A stretch of DNA of 20,300 bases, from IMG/VR virus record IMGVR_UViG_3300010149_000243, positions 1-20,300 of that record; one strand, 5' to 3'. Below the pieces are notes generated by a model. That model saw nothing but the letters and a program-made list of their open reading frames with translations, was not told the origin of the DNA and did no database searches. The translations under genes were made by a program, and so were the position numbers. Below are positions 13,040 through 20,034 of this stretch, one piece after another (position 1 is the stretch's first letter; every line of letters starts with the position of its first letter). Source of the stretch: a virus.

Positions 13040-13240
13040 ATGTTGTCTTTTCTACTCCCACTAGCATCAAAAATTATCAAAGATGCTGTCGATAAAATTC
13101 CTGACAATGAAGAACTTGGTGAGAAGATGGTTGAGATCTGTCTTGTTATTCTTGCTAAAGCAGTTAAGTTGACCAAGACTGATATGGACGATCAACTTCT
13201 TGAGGTTGTATCTGCCGCAATTAAGAACCGAGAAGAGTGA
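13040..13240 (+). CDS. Small helical protein of unknown function, 66 aa
   Basis: The protein starts MLSFLLPLASKIIKDAVDKI and continues as amphipathic helices (EEKMVEICLVILAKAVKL-like segment at about 27-43, then MDDQLLEVVSAAIKNREE). The N-terminal hydrophobic stretch is short and punctuated by Lys and Asp, so it is more likely an amphipathic helix than a membrane span. A late promoter upstream and a strong terminator downstream make this a one-gene unit among virion genes. No Shine-Dalgarno is obvious. It could be a small virion or chaperone-like helical bundle; I do not recognise a family. Confidence 0.7.
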   Translation: MLSFLLPLASKIIKDAVDKIPDNEELGEKMVEICLVILAKAVKLTKTDMDDQLLEVVSAAIKNREE

Positions 13241-13248
13241 TAATACGG

Positions 13249-13274
13249 GGAGAGGTTGTGCCTCTCCTTTTTTT
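13249..13274 (+). terminator. Intrinsic terminator
   Basis: GGAGAGG (13249-13255) and CCTCTCC (13261-13267) form a perfect 7-bp stem with a TTGTG loop, followed by seven T's (13268-13274). The last T is also the first base of the next late promoter. Confidence 0.88.
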
Positions 13275-13281
13275 ATAAATA
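13274..13281 (+). promoter_or_regulatory. T4-type late promoter TATAAATA
   Basis: A perfect consensus directly abutting the T-run of the terminator and 32 bases before the ATG at 13314. It insulates the Ig-like virion gene from upstream transcription and gives it its own late start. Confidence 0.75.
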
Positions 13282-13313
13282 ATATGAGAATCGAATAGTC
13301 TACTGGAGATCCA

Positions 13314-13892
13314 ATGTCCCTATACGGAAGAACGGACAGCAACGCTAACAAAGCCAAAGCAGGCATTGGAGCTGCTGCATCCGCACAAGCAAAGCAAACA
13401 ATTTTTCTTGACGACACAGAAGCAGCACTTGCTGAGAACAAAGCACGTGGTCTGAATGCTCCTGGTTGGTGGTCCTACTATACCTACACTGATTGTGAAG
13501 GTAACACCCGTCATAAGGCAGAGATGCTGGTAACCATTGCTGGTCCTGATCTTAATGCTAATGAGACTCAGGCAGATGATGCTGCTGCAGCAGACGTAAG
13601 TGTATTGATTGACATCCAGACACAACCAGCAGATACTGCTGTTGCTGTTGGTGCTGCTCTACAACTTGTTCTTGCCGCTACCGCTACTCCTCCTGGTGAT
13701 GCCTCTGTTCTCACCTTCCAATGGCAGAAGAAGTCTGGTAAGAAATGGGCAGATGTTTCTGGTGCTACCAATACAACGTTTGATGTTGCTTCTTATGCGG
13801 CAACTGATGCTGGTTCCTATCGTGTCAAGATTAACTCCACTAATGGTGCTACCGAGAAAATCTCTGCTGTTGCTGTTGTAACTACTGCCTGA
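13314..13892 (+). CDS. Probable virion protein with C-terminal Ig-like domain, 192 aa
   Basis: The N-terminal half (1-80) has an Ala-rich helix (KAGIGAAASAQAKQTIFLDD) and an aromatic patch with APGWWSYYTYTDCEGNTRHK (49-68), a pattern I associate with cyanophage structural proteins. Residues about 98-192 form an Ig-like domain: QPADTAVAVGAALQLVLAA, LTFQWQKKSGKKWADVSGA with the core Trp, and ATDAGSYRVKI containing the D-x-G-x-Y signature (D165, G167, Y169). The usual disulphide cysteines are absent, as is common in phage Ig domains. Such domains decorate capsids or tails and may bind cell-surface sugars. GGAG at 13304-13307 and a consensus late promoter precede the ATG. Which part of the particle it belongs to is unknown. 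Confidence 0.82.
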   Translation: MSLYGRTDSNANKAKAGIGAAASAQAKQTIFLDDTEAALAENKARGLNAPGWWSYYTYTDCEGNTRHKAEMLVTIAGPDLNANETQADDAAAADVSVLIDIQTQPADTAVAVGAALQLVLAATATPPGDASVLTFQWQKKSGKKWADVSGATNTTFDVASYAATDAGSYRVKINSTNGATEKISAVAVVTTA

Positions 13893-13898
13893 TAAGGA

Positions 13899-14255
13899 AT
13901 GATCTTCGATGAATTGACACCAGATAACTGGTTATTTTTTACTATCAAACATTATGATAATCCTCAATCAGTTACCTATGGTGATTTTGAAGAAGATCTA
14001 AATAGGATTAGGTATATTAAACGTTTATTCAAACGATATGAGACCACAGGTGAATTAAAAACTCACCTGATTTTAAATCATATTATCGTGATGTATAATG
14101 TATTTGATGACGCTGCTACGCCTCTACTTTTTTATAAAATAGAGGCTACGCATTGGGCATATTTAAAAGCATTCATGCTTTTTCTAAATAGATTACCACA
14201 AACTCTTAACACTAAAGTAGACCAAGAATGTCTGAAGCAATTGAATCTAATTTAA
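13899..14255 (+). CDS. Conserved phage protein of unknown function, 118 aa
   Basis: It starts 6 bases after the Ig-like gene, with AAGGA immediately before the ATG. The sequence pattern 'FFTIKHYDNPQSVTYGDFEE' then 'DLNRIRYIKRLFKRYETTGE' then 'LKTHLILNHIIVMYNVFDD' then 'AATPLLFYKIEATHWAYLKA' is one I recall in many T4-like and other large phages as a small uncharacterised family. It is all-helical and has no membrane span or catalytic motif. Late cotranscription with virion genes suggests a role in assembly, but none is demonstrated. It overlaps the next gene by 28 bases and carries a strong internal hairpin (14120-14146). Confidence 0.82.
   Translation: MIFDELTPDNWLFFTIKHYDNPQSVTYGDFEEDLNRIRYIKRLFKRYETTGELKTHLILNHIIVMYNVFDDAATPLLFYKIEATHWAYLKAFMLFLNRLPQTLNTKVDQECLKQLNLI
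14120..14146 (+). other. Strong intragenic hairpin flanked by direct repeats
   Basis: GCCTCTA (14120-14126) pairs with TAGAGGC (14140-14146), and inner TTTT/AAAA can extend the stem. The direct repeat GCTACGC occurs at 14115-14121 and 14145-14151. It lies inside the 118-aa gene and has no T-run after it. Confidence 0.6.
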
Positions 14256-14944
14256 ATGAAATGATGCTAGGTAATGGTAGTGGTCTTGCTATGCCTCCTG
14301 CATTTGTGTTTGTAAACACAAAAGGTCAACGTAAGTATAAAAAAAATAATCAAGACAAAGTAGATGGTCGCACTGCAGGTGCGAAAAATATGCTCTCTCG
14401 TATCAATACCCGTAAAAAAATGAAAGAACAAGTAGAAGAAACAATTATTTCTGAAGCAGTGCCCTCAGAAACTGAGAGAGCACAGAAGCAAATCCAGCAA
14501 GGCAAAAAACTTGGACGCCAGAAGGATATGCAGAAGAAGAAAAAGGAAGCAAAAGAAAAAATGCAGTCCAAGACATCAGAAATGGACACCCTGATGAAAG
14601 CACGTTTGTCTGACTTTAAAAAGAAAGCAAGCGATCAACAGAAAAAAGTCCAGAAAAACTCTTTTGAAATGACAGGTGATACTATGATTCATGAAAATAC
14701 TGATGCACTAGAAGTTGCTCTACAGGTTGCAACTCAGGAACTTAATCCTGCAGGCGAGACATCATTCGCTAAGATTGATTTTTCTGATGGCACTACGCAG
14801 AACCTAGATAGTTTCTCTGCCAAGCGTATTGCTGCTTGCTATGCACAACTAGATGAACCAAAGCAGCAACAGTTTAGATTCATGCTGAACAAAGATGCGT
14901 CTTCGTATCAGTCGGCATTGGATTTCGCTGTAAGAAATGTATAA
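14228..14944 (+). CDS. Lys-rich coiled-coil protein, probably virion or assembly related, 238 aa
   Basis: The N-terminus contains AMPPAFVFVNTKGQRKYKKN (21-40). Residues about 80-145 are strongly charged and helical (QKQIQQGKKLGRQKDMQKKK then KEAKEKMQSKTSE), a probable coiled coil. Residues about 158-238 form a compact domain: NTDALEVALQVATQELNPAG, then FAKIDFSDGTTQNLDSFSAK, then RIAACYAQLDEPKQQQFRFM. This is a two-part scaffold-like architecture. It overlaps the preceding gene by 28 bases with only a weak ribosome site, so coupling is likely. Its TAA stop lies within the next late promoter. Scaffolding, structural or DNA-binding roles are all possible. Confidence 0.78.
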   Translation: MSEAIESNLNEMMLGNGSGLAMPPAFVFVNTKGQRKYKKNNQDKVDGRTAGAKNMLSRINTRKKMKEQVEETIISEAVPSETERAQKQIQQGKKLGRQKDMQKKKKEAKEKMQSKTSEMDTLMKARLSDFKKKASDQQKKVQKNSFEMTGDTMIHENTDALEVALQVATQELNPAGETSFAKIDFSDGTTQNLDSFSAKRIAACYAQLDEPKQQQFRFMLNKDASSYQSALDFAVRNV

Positions 14945-14947
14945 ATA
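14940..14947 (+). promoter_or_regulatory. T4-type late promoter TATAAATA
   Basis: A perfect consensus overlapping the TAA stop (14942-14944) of the coiled-coil gene and 35 bases before the ATG at 14983. Confidence 0.65.
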
Positions 14948-14982
14948 ATAAGTATAATTACGCACACTGGCATGTAGCATAT

Positions 14983-15417
14983 ATGGCGTTTGGTCTTGGT
15001 AGATTAGCAGTTTTAGAATCAAAGCTTGACATTTATGAAGATCTCTCCAAAGAGATGCTTGACAAACTCGAAAGAGCAGTGGGAACAATCTCAGAAAACA
15101 GCAACAGAGTTGCTGTAATCTTGGAGCGCCATGAAAATCGTTTGGATGAATCCGAACGTGCCGATAAACTCATCATTAGTATGCTTGATGAGATGAAGGA
15201 AAGGCATGAGAAGGATCATCAACTGGTTCAAGAAAGGATCAGTAAGATCCAAAGGAAAGTGGATGTCAATGCAAAGTTTGTGATAGGTGCTGGTGCTGTG
15301 CTTGCTACCCTTGTGGCAGTGTTACAAGTGGTCCCACCTATCATTAAAATCTTGACACCTGGTTCCAACACTGCTATGATGGAAGGACCAAGACCTTTAG
15401 TACGTGAGTTATCTTGA
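14983..15417 (+). CDS. Coiled-coil protein with C-terminal membrane segment (XhlA-like layout), 144 aa
   Basis: Residues 1-97 are a long charged helix (RLAVLESKLDIYEDLSKEML then LDKLERAVGTISENSNRVAV, then ILERHENRLDESERADK) with heptad character. Residues about 99-121 (FVIGAGAVLATLVAVLQVVP) are a single membrane-spanning helix, followed by a short polar tail. This coiled-coil-then-membrane layout resembles the XhlA/hemolysin-type accessory lysis proteins and some small phage membrane proteins; the similarity is of layout, not demonstrated homology. A consensus late promoter fits a late lysis or membrane role. No Shine-Dalgarno is apparent. Its last 66 bases contain a near-perfect sigma70 promoter for the next gene, and it overlaps gp61 by 14 bases. 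Confidence 0.75.
   Translation: MAFGLGRLAVLESKLDIYEDLSKEMLDKLERAVGTISENSNRVAVILERHENRLDESERADKLIISMLDEMKERHEKDHQLVQERISKIQRKVDVNAKFVIGAGAVLATLVAVLQVVPPIIKILTPGSNTAMMEGPRPLVRELS
15352..15380 (+). promoter_or_regulatory. Near-consensus sigma70 promoter for gp61-nrdA-nrdB
   Basis: -35 TTGACA (15352-15357), a 17-base spacer and -10 TATGAT (15375-15380), with TG at 15372-15373 as an extended -10 (TGCTATGAT). The predicted start is near 15387, 17 bases before the gp61 GTG. It lies within the 3' end of the coiled-coil/membrane gene and would let host polymerase transcribe primase and ribonucleotide reductase early, independent of the late genes upstream. Confidence 0.7.
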
Positions 15418-16393
15418 TAGCAAGTATGTCAGTCTGATTTCTTCGCAACTTGATAAGTTCGTAAAGAAGAACGACAAGACATATAATTTTCGTTGTCCAT
15501 ATTGTGGCGACTCTCAAAAACATAAAAACAAAGCTCGTGGGTATCTTTTCAAAGTCAAGAATGACTTTGTGTTTAAGTGTCACAATTGTGGCATGGGCAG
15601 AACGTTTACTAATTTCTTAAAAGATCACTCATCTCATCTCCATGATCAGTATGTCATGGAAAGATATAGAGAGGGATTGACTGGCAGAAATAGTCAGACT
15701 GCAAAACCAAAACTTGATTTCAAGAAACCAGTCTTTAAAAAAACGAAAGAGACAGGATTACAACCAATCTCTGCGCTAAATAGTTCTCACCCAGCAAGAG
15801 AATATTTACAGAATCGAAAAATTGAAGACTTAAATAGTTTTTACTATTGCCCCAAGTTTAAAGCATGGACTAACGAACAGAAGAGAACGTTTGATACGTT
15901 ACGTCAGGATAGTCCAAGAATTATCATCCCATTGAGGGATAAAGATGGAACCATGTTTGGTTTCCAGGGAAGATCTCTTGCCCCTAAAGCTAAGATCAGA
16001 TACATTACAATTATGCTAGATGAGTCCATGCCTAAAGTGTATGGATTAGATCGTGTTGACTCCACCAAGGAAGTATATGTCACAGAAGGACCCTTCGACA
16101 GTCATTTCATTGACAACGCTATTGCTATGTGTGGTAGCGATGTTAACCTTAGCAGTTACGATTATCGATTCGTATACACCTACGACAACGAACCCAGATC
16201 TAGAGAAATTGTTAATAAGATTGCATCAACGATCAAGGCAGGGCACAAGGTAGTCATCTTCCCTAAGAGCATTAAAGAGAAAGACTTAAACGACATGGCA
16301 CTCGCTGGACATGACGTTCAATCTCTGGTAGAATCAAACACTTACAGCGGCTTAGAAGCAACACTTAAAATGAACGAATGGAAAAAGGTATGA
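15404..16393 (+). CDS. 61: DNA primase gp61
   Basis: gp61 synthesises RNA primers for lagging-strand synthesis in complex with helicase gp41. The 329-aa protein (T4: 342 aa) has the N-terminal zinc-binding domain FRCPYCGDSQKHKNKARGYL with C31, C34 and the partner pair C59, C62 in FKCHNCGMG. It then has a TOPRIM-like catalytic domain: PRIIIPLRDKDGTMFGFQGR (171-190), YVTEGPFDSHFI with E228 and D232, and VYTYDNEPRSREI with D261 and E263. The T4 equivalents (FRCPVCGDS, VLEGPIDSLFI, VLDNEPR) align directly. It starts with GTG at 15404, overlapping the upstream gene by 14 bases; no in-frame ATG lies near. The stop overlaps the nrdA start. Confidence 0.96.
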   Translation: MSYLDSKYVSLISSQLDKFVKKNDKTYNFRCPYCGDSQKHKNKARGYLFKVKNDFVFKCHNCGMGRTFTNFLKDHSSHLHDQYVMERYREGLTGRNSQTAKPKLDFKKPVFKKTKETGLQPISALNSSHPAREYLQNRKIEDLNSFYYCPKFKAWTNEQKRTFDTLRQDSPRIIIPLRDKDGTMFGFQGRSLAPKAKIRYITIMLDESMPKVYGLDRVDSTKEVYVTEGPFDSHFIDNAIAMCGSDVNLSSYDYRFVYTYDNEPRSREIVNKIASTIKAGHKVVIFPKSIKEKDLNDMALAGHDVQSLVESNTYSGLEATLKMNEWKKV

Positions 16394-18711
16394 GCACAAT
16401 CAACGTAGAGAAGCGCGACGGGTCCATTGAACCTCTCAACCTTGAAAAGATTCACAAGATGGTTGAAGAGGCGACAGAAGGTCTCTCAGGAGTCTCTGCA
16501 AGTCAAGTAGAAATGCATTCCAATATTCAATTTCATGATGGGATCACTACTGAGAACATTCAAGAGATTCTTATTAGATCTGCGAGTGATTTAATTAGTC
16601 TAGATAATCCAAACTATCAATACGTTGCTGCTCGACTTCTTCTCTTTGGTCTTCGCAAACAAGTATTTAATAAATCTGTTTGGAAAGATGGTATGCCATC
16701 AGCATATGATGTTGCACTATATAATGCTACCATCAACAAAGTTTATGATGAAGAGTTGCTAGATAAGTATAGCGACGATGACTGGGACAAAATTAATACT
16801 TGGGTAGATCATGGTAGAGACTATCTGTTTTCTTATGCAGGTCTACGCCAAGTTGTAGATAAGTATCTTGTCCAAGATCGAAGCAGCGGAGATGTGTACG
16901 AAACTCCTCAGTACATGTATCTGTTTATTGCAATGACATTGTTTGCGGAGTACCCTCTAGATACTAGACTCGATTATGTCCGAAGATACTACAACGCAAT
17001 CAGCAAGCACAAGATCAACATTCCCACACCTATCATGGCAGGGGTGCGAACTCCACTTCGACAGTTTGCTAGCTGTGTTCTTATTGATGCTAATGACACC
17101 CTCGATAGCATCTTTTCTAGTGACATGGCGATTGGCAAGTATGTTGCTCAACGTGCAGGAATCGGTATCAACGCAGGCAGAATCCGTGGGGTCAATGCTA
17201 AGATCCGAGGCGGAGAAGTCGCTCACACAGGTGTTATCCCATTCCTCAAAAAATTTGAAAGCACTGTCAGATGTTGTACGCAAAATGGCATCCGAGGTGG
17301 ATCAGCTACAGTACACTTCCCAATCTGGCACCAAGAAATAGAAGACATTATTGTTCTTAAAAATAATAAGGGCACAGAAGATAATCGTGTACGTAAACTA
17401 GATTATTCTATTCAAACATCCAAGTTATTCTATGAACGTTTCATTAAGAATGAAGAGATTAGCCTCTTCTCACCGCATGACGTACCAGGTCTCTATGATG
17501 CTTTTGGTACTGATGCATTTGACGCTCGCTATGTGGACTATGAATCAGATCAGTCTATTCCAAGAAAGACTGTCGGGGCGCAAGAACTAACTCTAGCTCT
17601 TCTAAAAGAAAGAGCAGAAACTGGTCGTCTATATATCATGAATATAGATCATTGCAACTCTCATTCTTCTTTCAAAGATAAGGTTAGTATGTCTAATCTT
17701 TGTCAAGAGATTACTCTTCCTACTAACCCAATTGAGCACATTGATGACCCATTTGGGGAGATTGCACTATGTATTCTCTCTGCAGTCAATGTTGGTAAAC
17801 TCAAATCACTAGATGAAATGGAAGAACTATGTGACTTAGCAGTCCGTGGTCTCGAAGAATTGATTGATTATCAAAACTACCCTGTTAAAGCAGCAGAAAT
17901 CTCAACACAGAATCGCCGTAGTCTAGGGGTAGGTTACATTGGTCTTGCTCATTACCTAGCACGTCAAGGAGTTAAATACGATGACCCAGCATCTTGGAAA
18001 CTTGTCCATGACCTGTCTGAATCTTTCCAATACAATCTACTCAGAGCCAGTAACGAGTTGGCAAAAGAAAAAGGAAAATGTGGTTATTACGATCGCACAA
18101 AATATTCCGATGGTGTCCTCCCAATCGACACTTACAAGCGTGAAGTTGACACAATCGCAGGAGGATTGAATTGTGATTGGGATAGTCTTCGCTCAGATAT
18201 CAAAGAGTTCGGATTGCGACACAGCACATTGTCCGCACAGATGCCTTCAGAAAGTAGTTCCGTTGTGTCAAATGAAACCAATGGAATCGAACCACCTAGA
18301 GATTACTTGTCCGTTAAAAAATCAAAGAAAGGACCTCTTAAGCAAATTGTTCCTCAGTACAATACCCTGAAGAACAACTACACTCTTCTATGGGACATGA
18401 AGAGCAATGAAGGATACATTAATATTGTTTCTGTAATGCAGAAATTCTTTGATCAAGCAATTTCTGGTAACTGGAGTTACAATCCAGAAAATTATCTAGA
18501 CAATAAAGTTCCAGTCTCTGTAATGGCAGGTGACTTTTTAAATACATATAAGTACGGTTGGAAGACTTCGTATTATCAAAATACGTATGACAGCAAAACC
18601 GATATTGATACTGATGATACTAATGAAGAACCAAAGTCTGCTGAAGACTTAGTACAAGACATTTTAAACCAAGAACAAGAAGGAGAAGCGTGTGACAGCT
18701 GTGCAATTTAA
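16390..18711 (+). CDS. nrdA: Class Ia ribonucleotide reductase, large subunit NrdA
   Basis: NrdA reduces ribonucleoside diphosphates to deoxy forms using a thiyl radical relayed from NrdB. From the ATG at 16390 (ATGA overlap with gp61) the product is 773 aa; an in-frame ATG at 16378 would add four residues. An N-terminal ATP-cone (INVEKRDGSIEPLNLEKIHK, 4-23) suggests allosteric regulation is kept. Active-site residues match E. coli: C229 (FASCVLI), N436/C438/E440 (SNLCQEITLPT), C461 (LCILSAVN), the radical-transfer YY in KTSYYQNTYD and the C-terminal redox pair C768-x2-C771 (EACDSCAI). All key residues are present, so the enzyme should be functional. It overlaps nrdB by 20 bases. Confidence 0.97.
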   Translation: MSTINVEKRDGSIEPLNLEKIHKMVEEATEGLSGVSASQVEMHSNIQFHDGITTENIQEILIRSASDLISLDNPNYQYVAARLLLFGLRKQVFNKSVWKDGMPSAYDVALYNATINKVYDEELLDKYSDDDWDKINTWVDHGRDYLFSYAGLRQVVDKYLVQDRSSGDVYETPQYMYLFIAMTLFAEYPLDTRLDYVRRYYNAISKHKINIPTPIMAGVRTPLRQFASCVLIDANDTLDSIFSSDMAIGKYVAQRAGIGINAGRIRGVNAKIRGGEVAHTGVIPFLKKFESTVRCCTQNGIRGGSATVHFPIWHQEIEDIIVLKNNKGTEDNRVRKLDYSIQTSKLFYERFIKNEEISLFSPHDVPGLYDAFGTDAFDARYVDYESDQSIPRKTVGAQELTLALLKERAETGRLYIMNIDHCNSHSSFKDKVSMSNLCQEITLPTNPIEHIDDPFGEIALCILSAVNVGKLKSLDEMEELCDLAVRGLEELIDYQNYPVKAAEISTQNRRSLGVGYIGLAHYLARQGVKYDDPASWKLVHDLSESFQYNLLRASNELAKEKGKCGYYDRTKYSDGVLPIDTYKREVDTIAGGLNCDWDSLRSDIKEFGLRHSTLSAQMPSESSSVVSNETNGIEPPRDYLSVKKSKKGPLKQIVPQYNTLKNNYTLLWDMKSNEGYINIVSVMQKFFDQAISGNWSYNPENYLDNKVPVSVMAGDFLNTYKYGWKTSYYQNTYDSKTDIDTDDTNEEPKSAEDLVQDILNQEQEGEACDSCAI

Positions 18712-19876
18712 AGTTAGTGATGCAGAATATAAAACAATTGAAGGCATGACCGTGTTTAATAAAAATCATGTGGACACCACTACACAGACAATGTTTTTTG
18801 GTGCCCCTCTTGGGGTTCAAAGATATGATAATTTCAAGTATCCAGTCTTTGATAAACTAACTCAGCAACAACTAGGTTTCTTCTGGAGACCAGAAGAAGT
18901 TTCACTACAAAAAGATCGTGCAGACTATCAACAACTCCGACCAGAACAGAAGCACATCTTCACGTCGAACCTCAAGTATCAGATCATGCTTGACTCCGTA
19001 CAAGGTCGTGGTCCTGGCATGGCTTTCATGCCTTATTGCAGCTTACCCGAACTTGAGTCAGCAATGAATATATGGCAGACCATGGAGATGATCCATAGTC
19101 GCTCGTATACTCATATTATCAAGAATATCTACCCTGATCCGTCTGAAATTTTTGATCAAATTATCACTGACGAAAAAATTCTGGAACGTGCTACCAGTGT
19201 CACTAAAGCATACGATGAGTTTCTACAAGCAGCACATCAGTATGATAGTGGTAACATGTGGCGTCCTGACTTTAAAGATTCCCCAAGTGCTCAGTGGGAA
19301 TTGAAAGATCTGAAACGTAAATTGTATCGTGCTGTAGCAAACGTTTATATTCTTGAAGGAATTAGATTCTATGTTTCGTTTGCTTGTTCTTTTGCGTTTG
19401 GCGAGAACAAACAGATGGAAGGTAATGCCAAGATTATTTCTCTTATTGCTAGAGATGAATCACAGCATATGACTATCACCCAAAACATCCTTAACAAATG
19501 GAAAGAGGGTGATGATCCTGATATGATTTCTATTGTCAAAGAAGAAGAAGAAAATGTTTATAACATGTTTAGAAAATGTGTGGAAGAAGAAGTAATCTGG
19601 GCTGATTATCTTTTCAAAGATGGATCGATGATTGGTCTTAATGCAAAACTTCTACAGAAGTATGTTGAGTGGACTGCCAATAGACGCATGAAAACTATTG
19701 GATTGAAACCAATCTTTGATGTTCCAGCAAATAACAATCCTTTGCCTTGGACACAACACTGGTTGAGTTCTAAAGGATTGCAAGTGGCACCACAGGAAAC
19801 AGAAGTTGAGTCATATGTAATTGGAGGTATCACACAAGATGTTGAAGAAAATACTTTTGCGGCTTTTGAATTGTGA
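18692..19876 (+). CDS. nrdB: Class Ia ribonucleotide reductase, small subunit NrdB
   Basis: NrdB houses the di-iron centre and stable tyrosyl radical used by NrdA. The start is GTG at 18692, supported by AGGAG (18681-18685) 6 bases before it; the product is 394 aa. Iron ligands align with E. coli NrdB: D101 (LDSVQGR), E132 and H135 (EMIHSRSY), E222 (LEGIRFYVSFACSFAFGE), E256 and H259 (RDESQHM). The radical tyrosine is Y139. The C-terminal Y in ESYVIGGIT corresponds to E. coli Y356 on the radical-transfer path, and the protein ends with a Phe-Glu-Leu tail for docking to NrdA. All residues are intact. It overlaps nrdA, giving a coupled nrdAB pair, and ends in a GTGA overlap with the next gene. 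Confidence 0.97.
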   Translation: MTAVQFKVSDAEYKTIEGMTVFNKNHVDTTTQTMFFGAPLGVQRYDNFKYPVFDKLTQQQLGFFWRPEEVSLQKDRADYQQLRPEQKHIFTSNLKYQIMLDSVQGRGPGMAFMPYCSLPELESAMNIWQTMEMIHSRSYTHIIKNIYPDPSEIFDQIITDEKILERATSVTKAYDEFLQAAHQYDSGNMWRPDFKDSPSAQWELKDLKRKLYRAVANVYILEGIRFYVSFACSFAFGENKQMEGNAKIISLIARDESQHMTITQNILNKWKEGDDPDMISIVKEEEENVYNMFRKCVEEEVIWADYLFKDGSMIGLNAKLLQKYVEWTANRRMKTIGLKPIFDVPANNNPLPWTQHWLSSKGLQVAPQETEVESYVIGGITQDVEENTFAAFEL

Positions 19877-20034
19877 TAAGATATTCTTTACCTGGATGGA
19901 GAGAAGATCTCCTACAGACAAACCTACTCAATCAGGAGGAGAGAGATCTCCTCTCGAAGGGTCCATCAAGTCTCGCTCAAGCATGGAGAATGCAGGCAAT
20001 AAAGTACAAATACGCGACCCGTGGGATTGATTAA
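19873..20034 (+). CDS. Short GTG-start hypothetical protein, 53 aa
   Basis: The GTG at 19873 overlaps the nrdB TGA as GTGA, and the TAA at 20032-20034 overlaps the next ATG as TAATG, so the frame exactly bridges nrdB and the nuclease gene. It reads (M)IRYSLPGWREDLLQTNLLN, then QEERDLLSKGPSSLAQAWRM, then QAIKYKYATRGID: balanced, protein-like and helix-rich, with two similar segments (REDLLQ and ERDLLS). A competing frame starting at 19896 is Ser/Arg/Pro-rich and less protein-like. No function can be assigned; cotranscription with nrdAB is likely. Confidence 0.65.
   Translation: MIRYSLPGWREDLLQTNLLNQEERDLLSKGPSSLAQAWRMQAIKYKYATRGID

Noticed and set aside
19821-20030. Plus-strand frame overlapping the nrdB end (with an ATG at 19896)
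   Set aside because: Ser/Arg/Pro-rich composition and no overlap-type junctions. The competing GTG frame at 19873 fits both neighbours.
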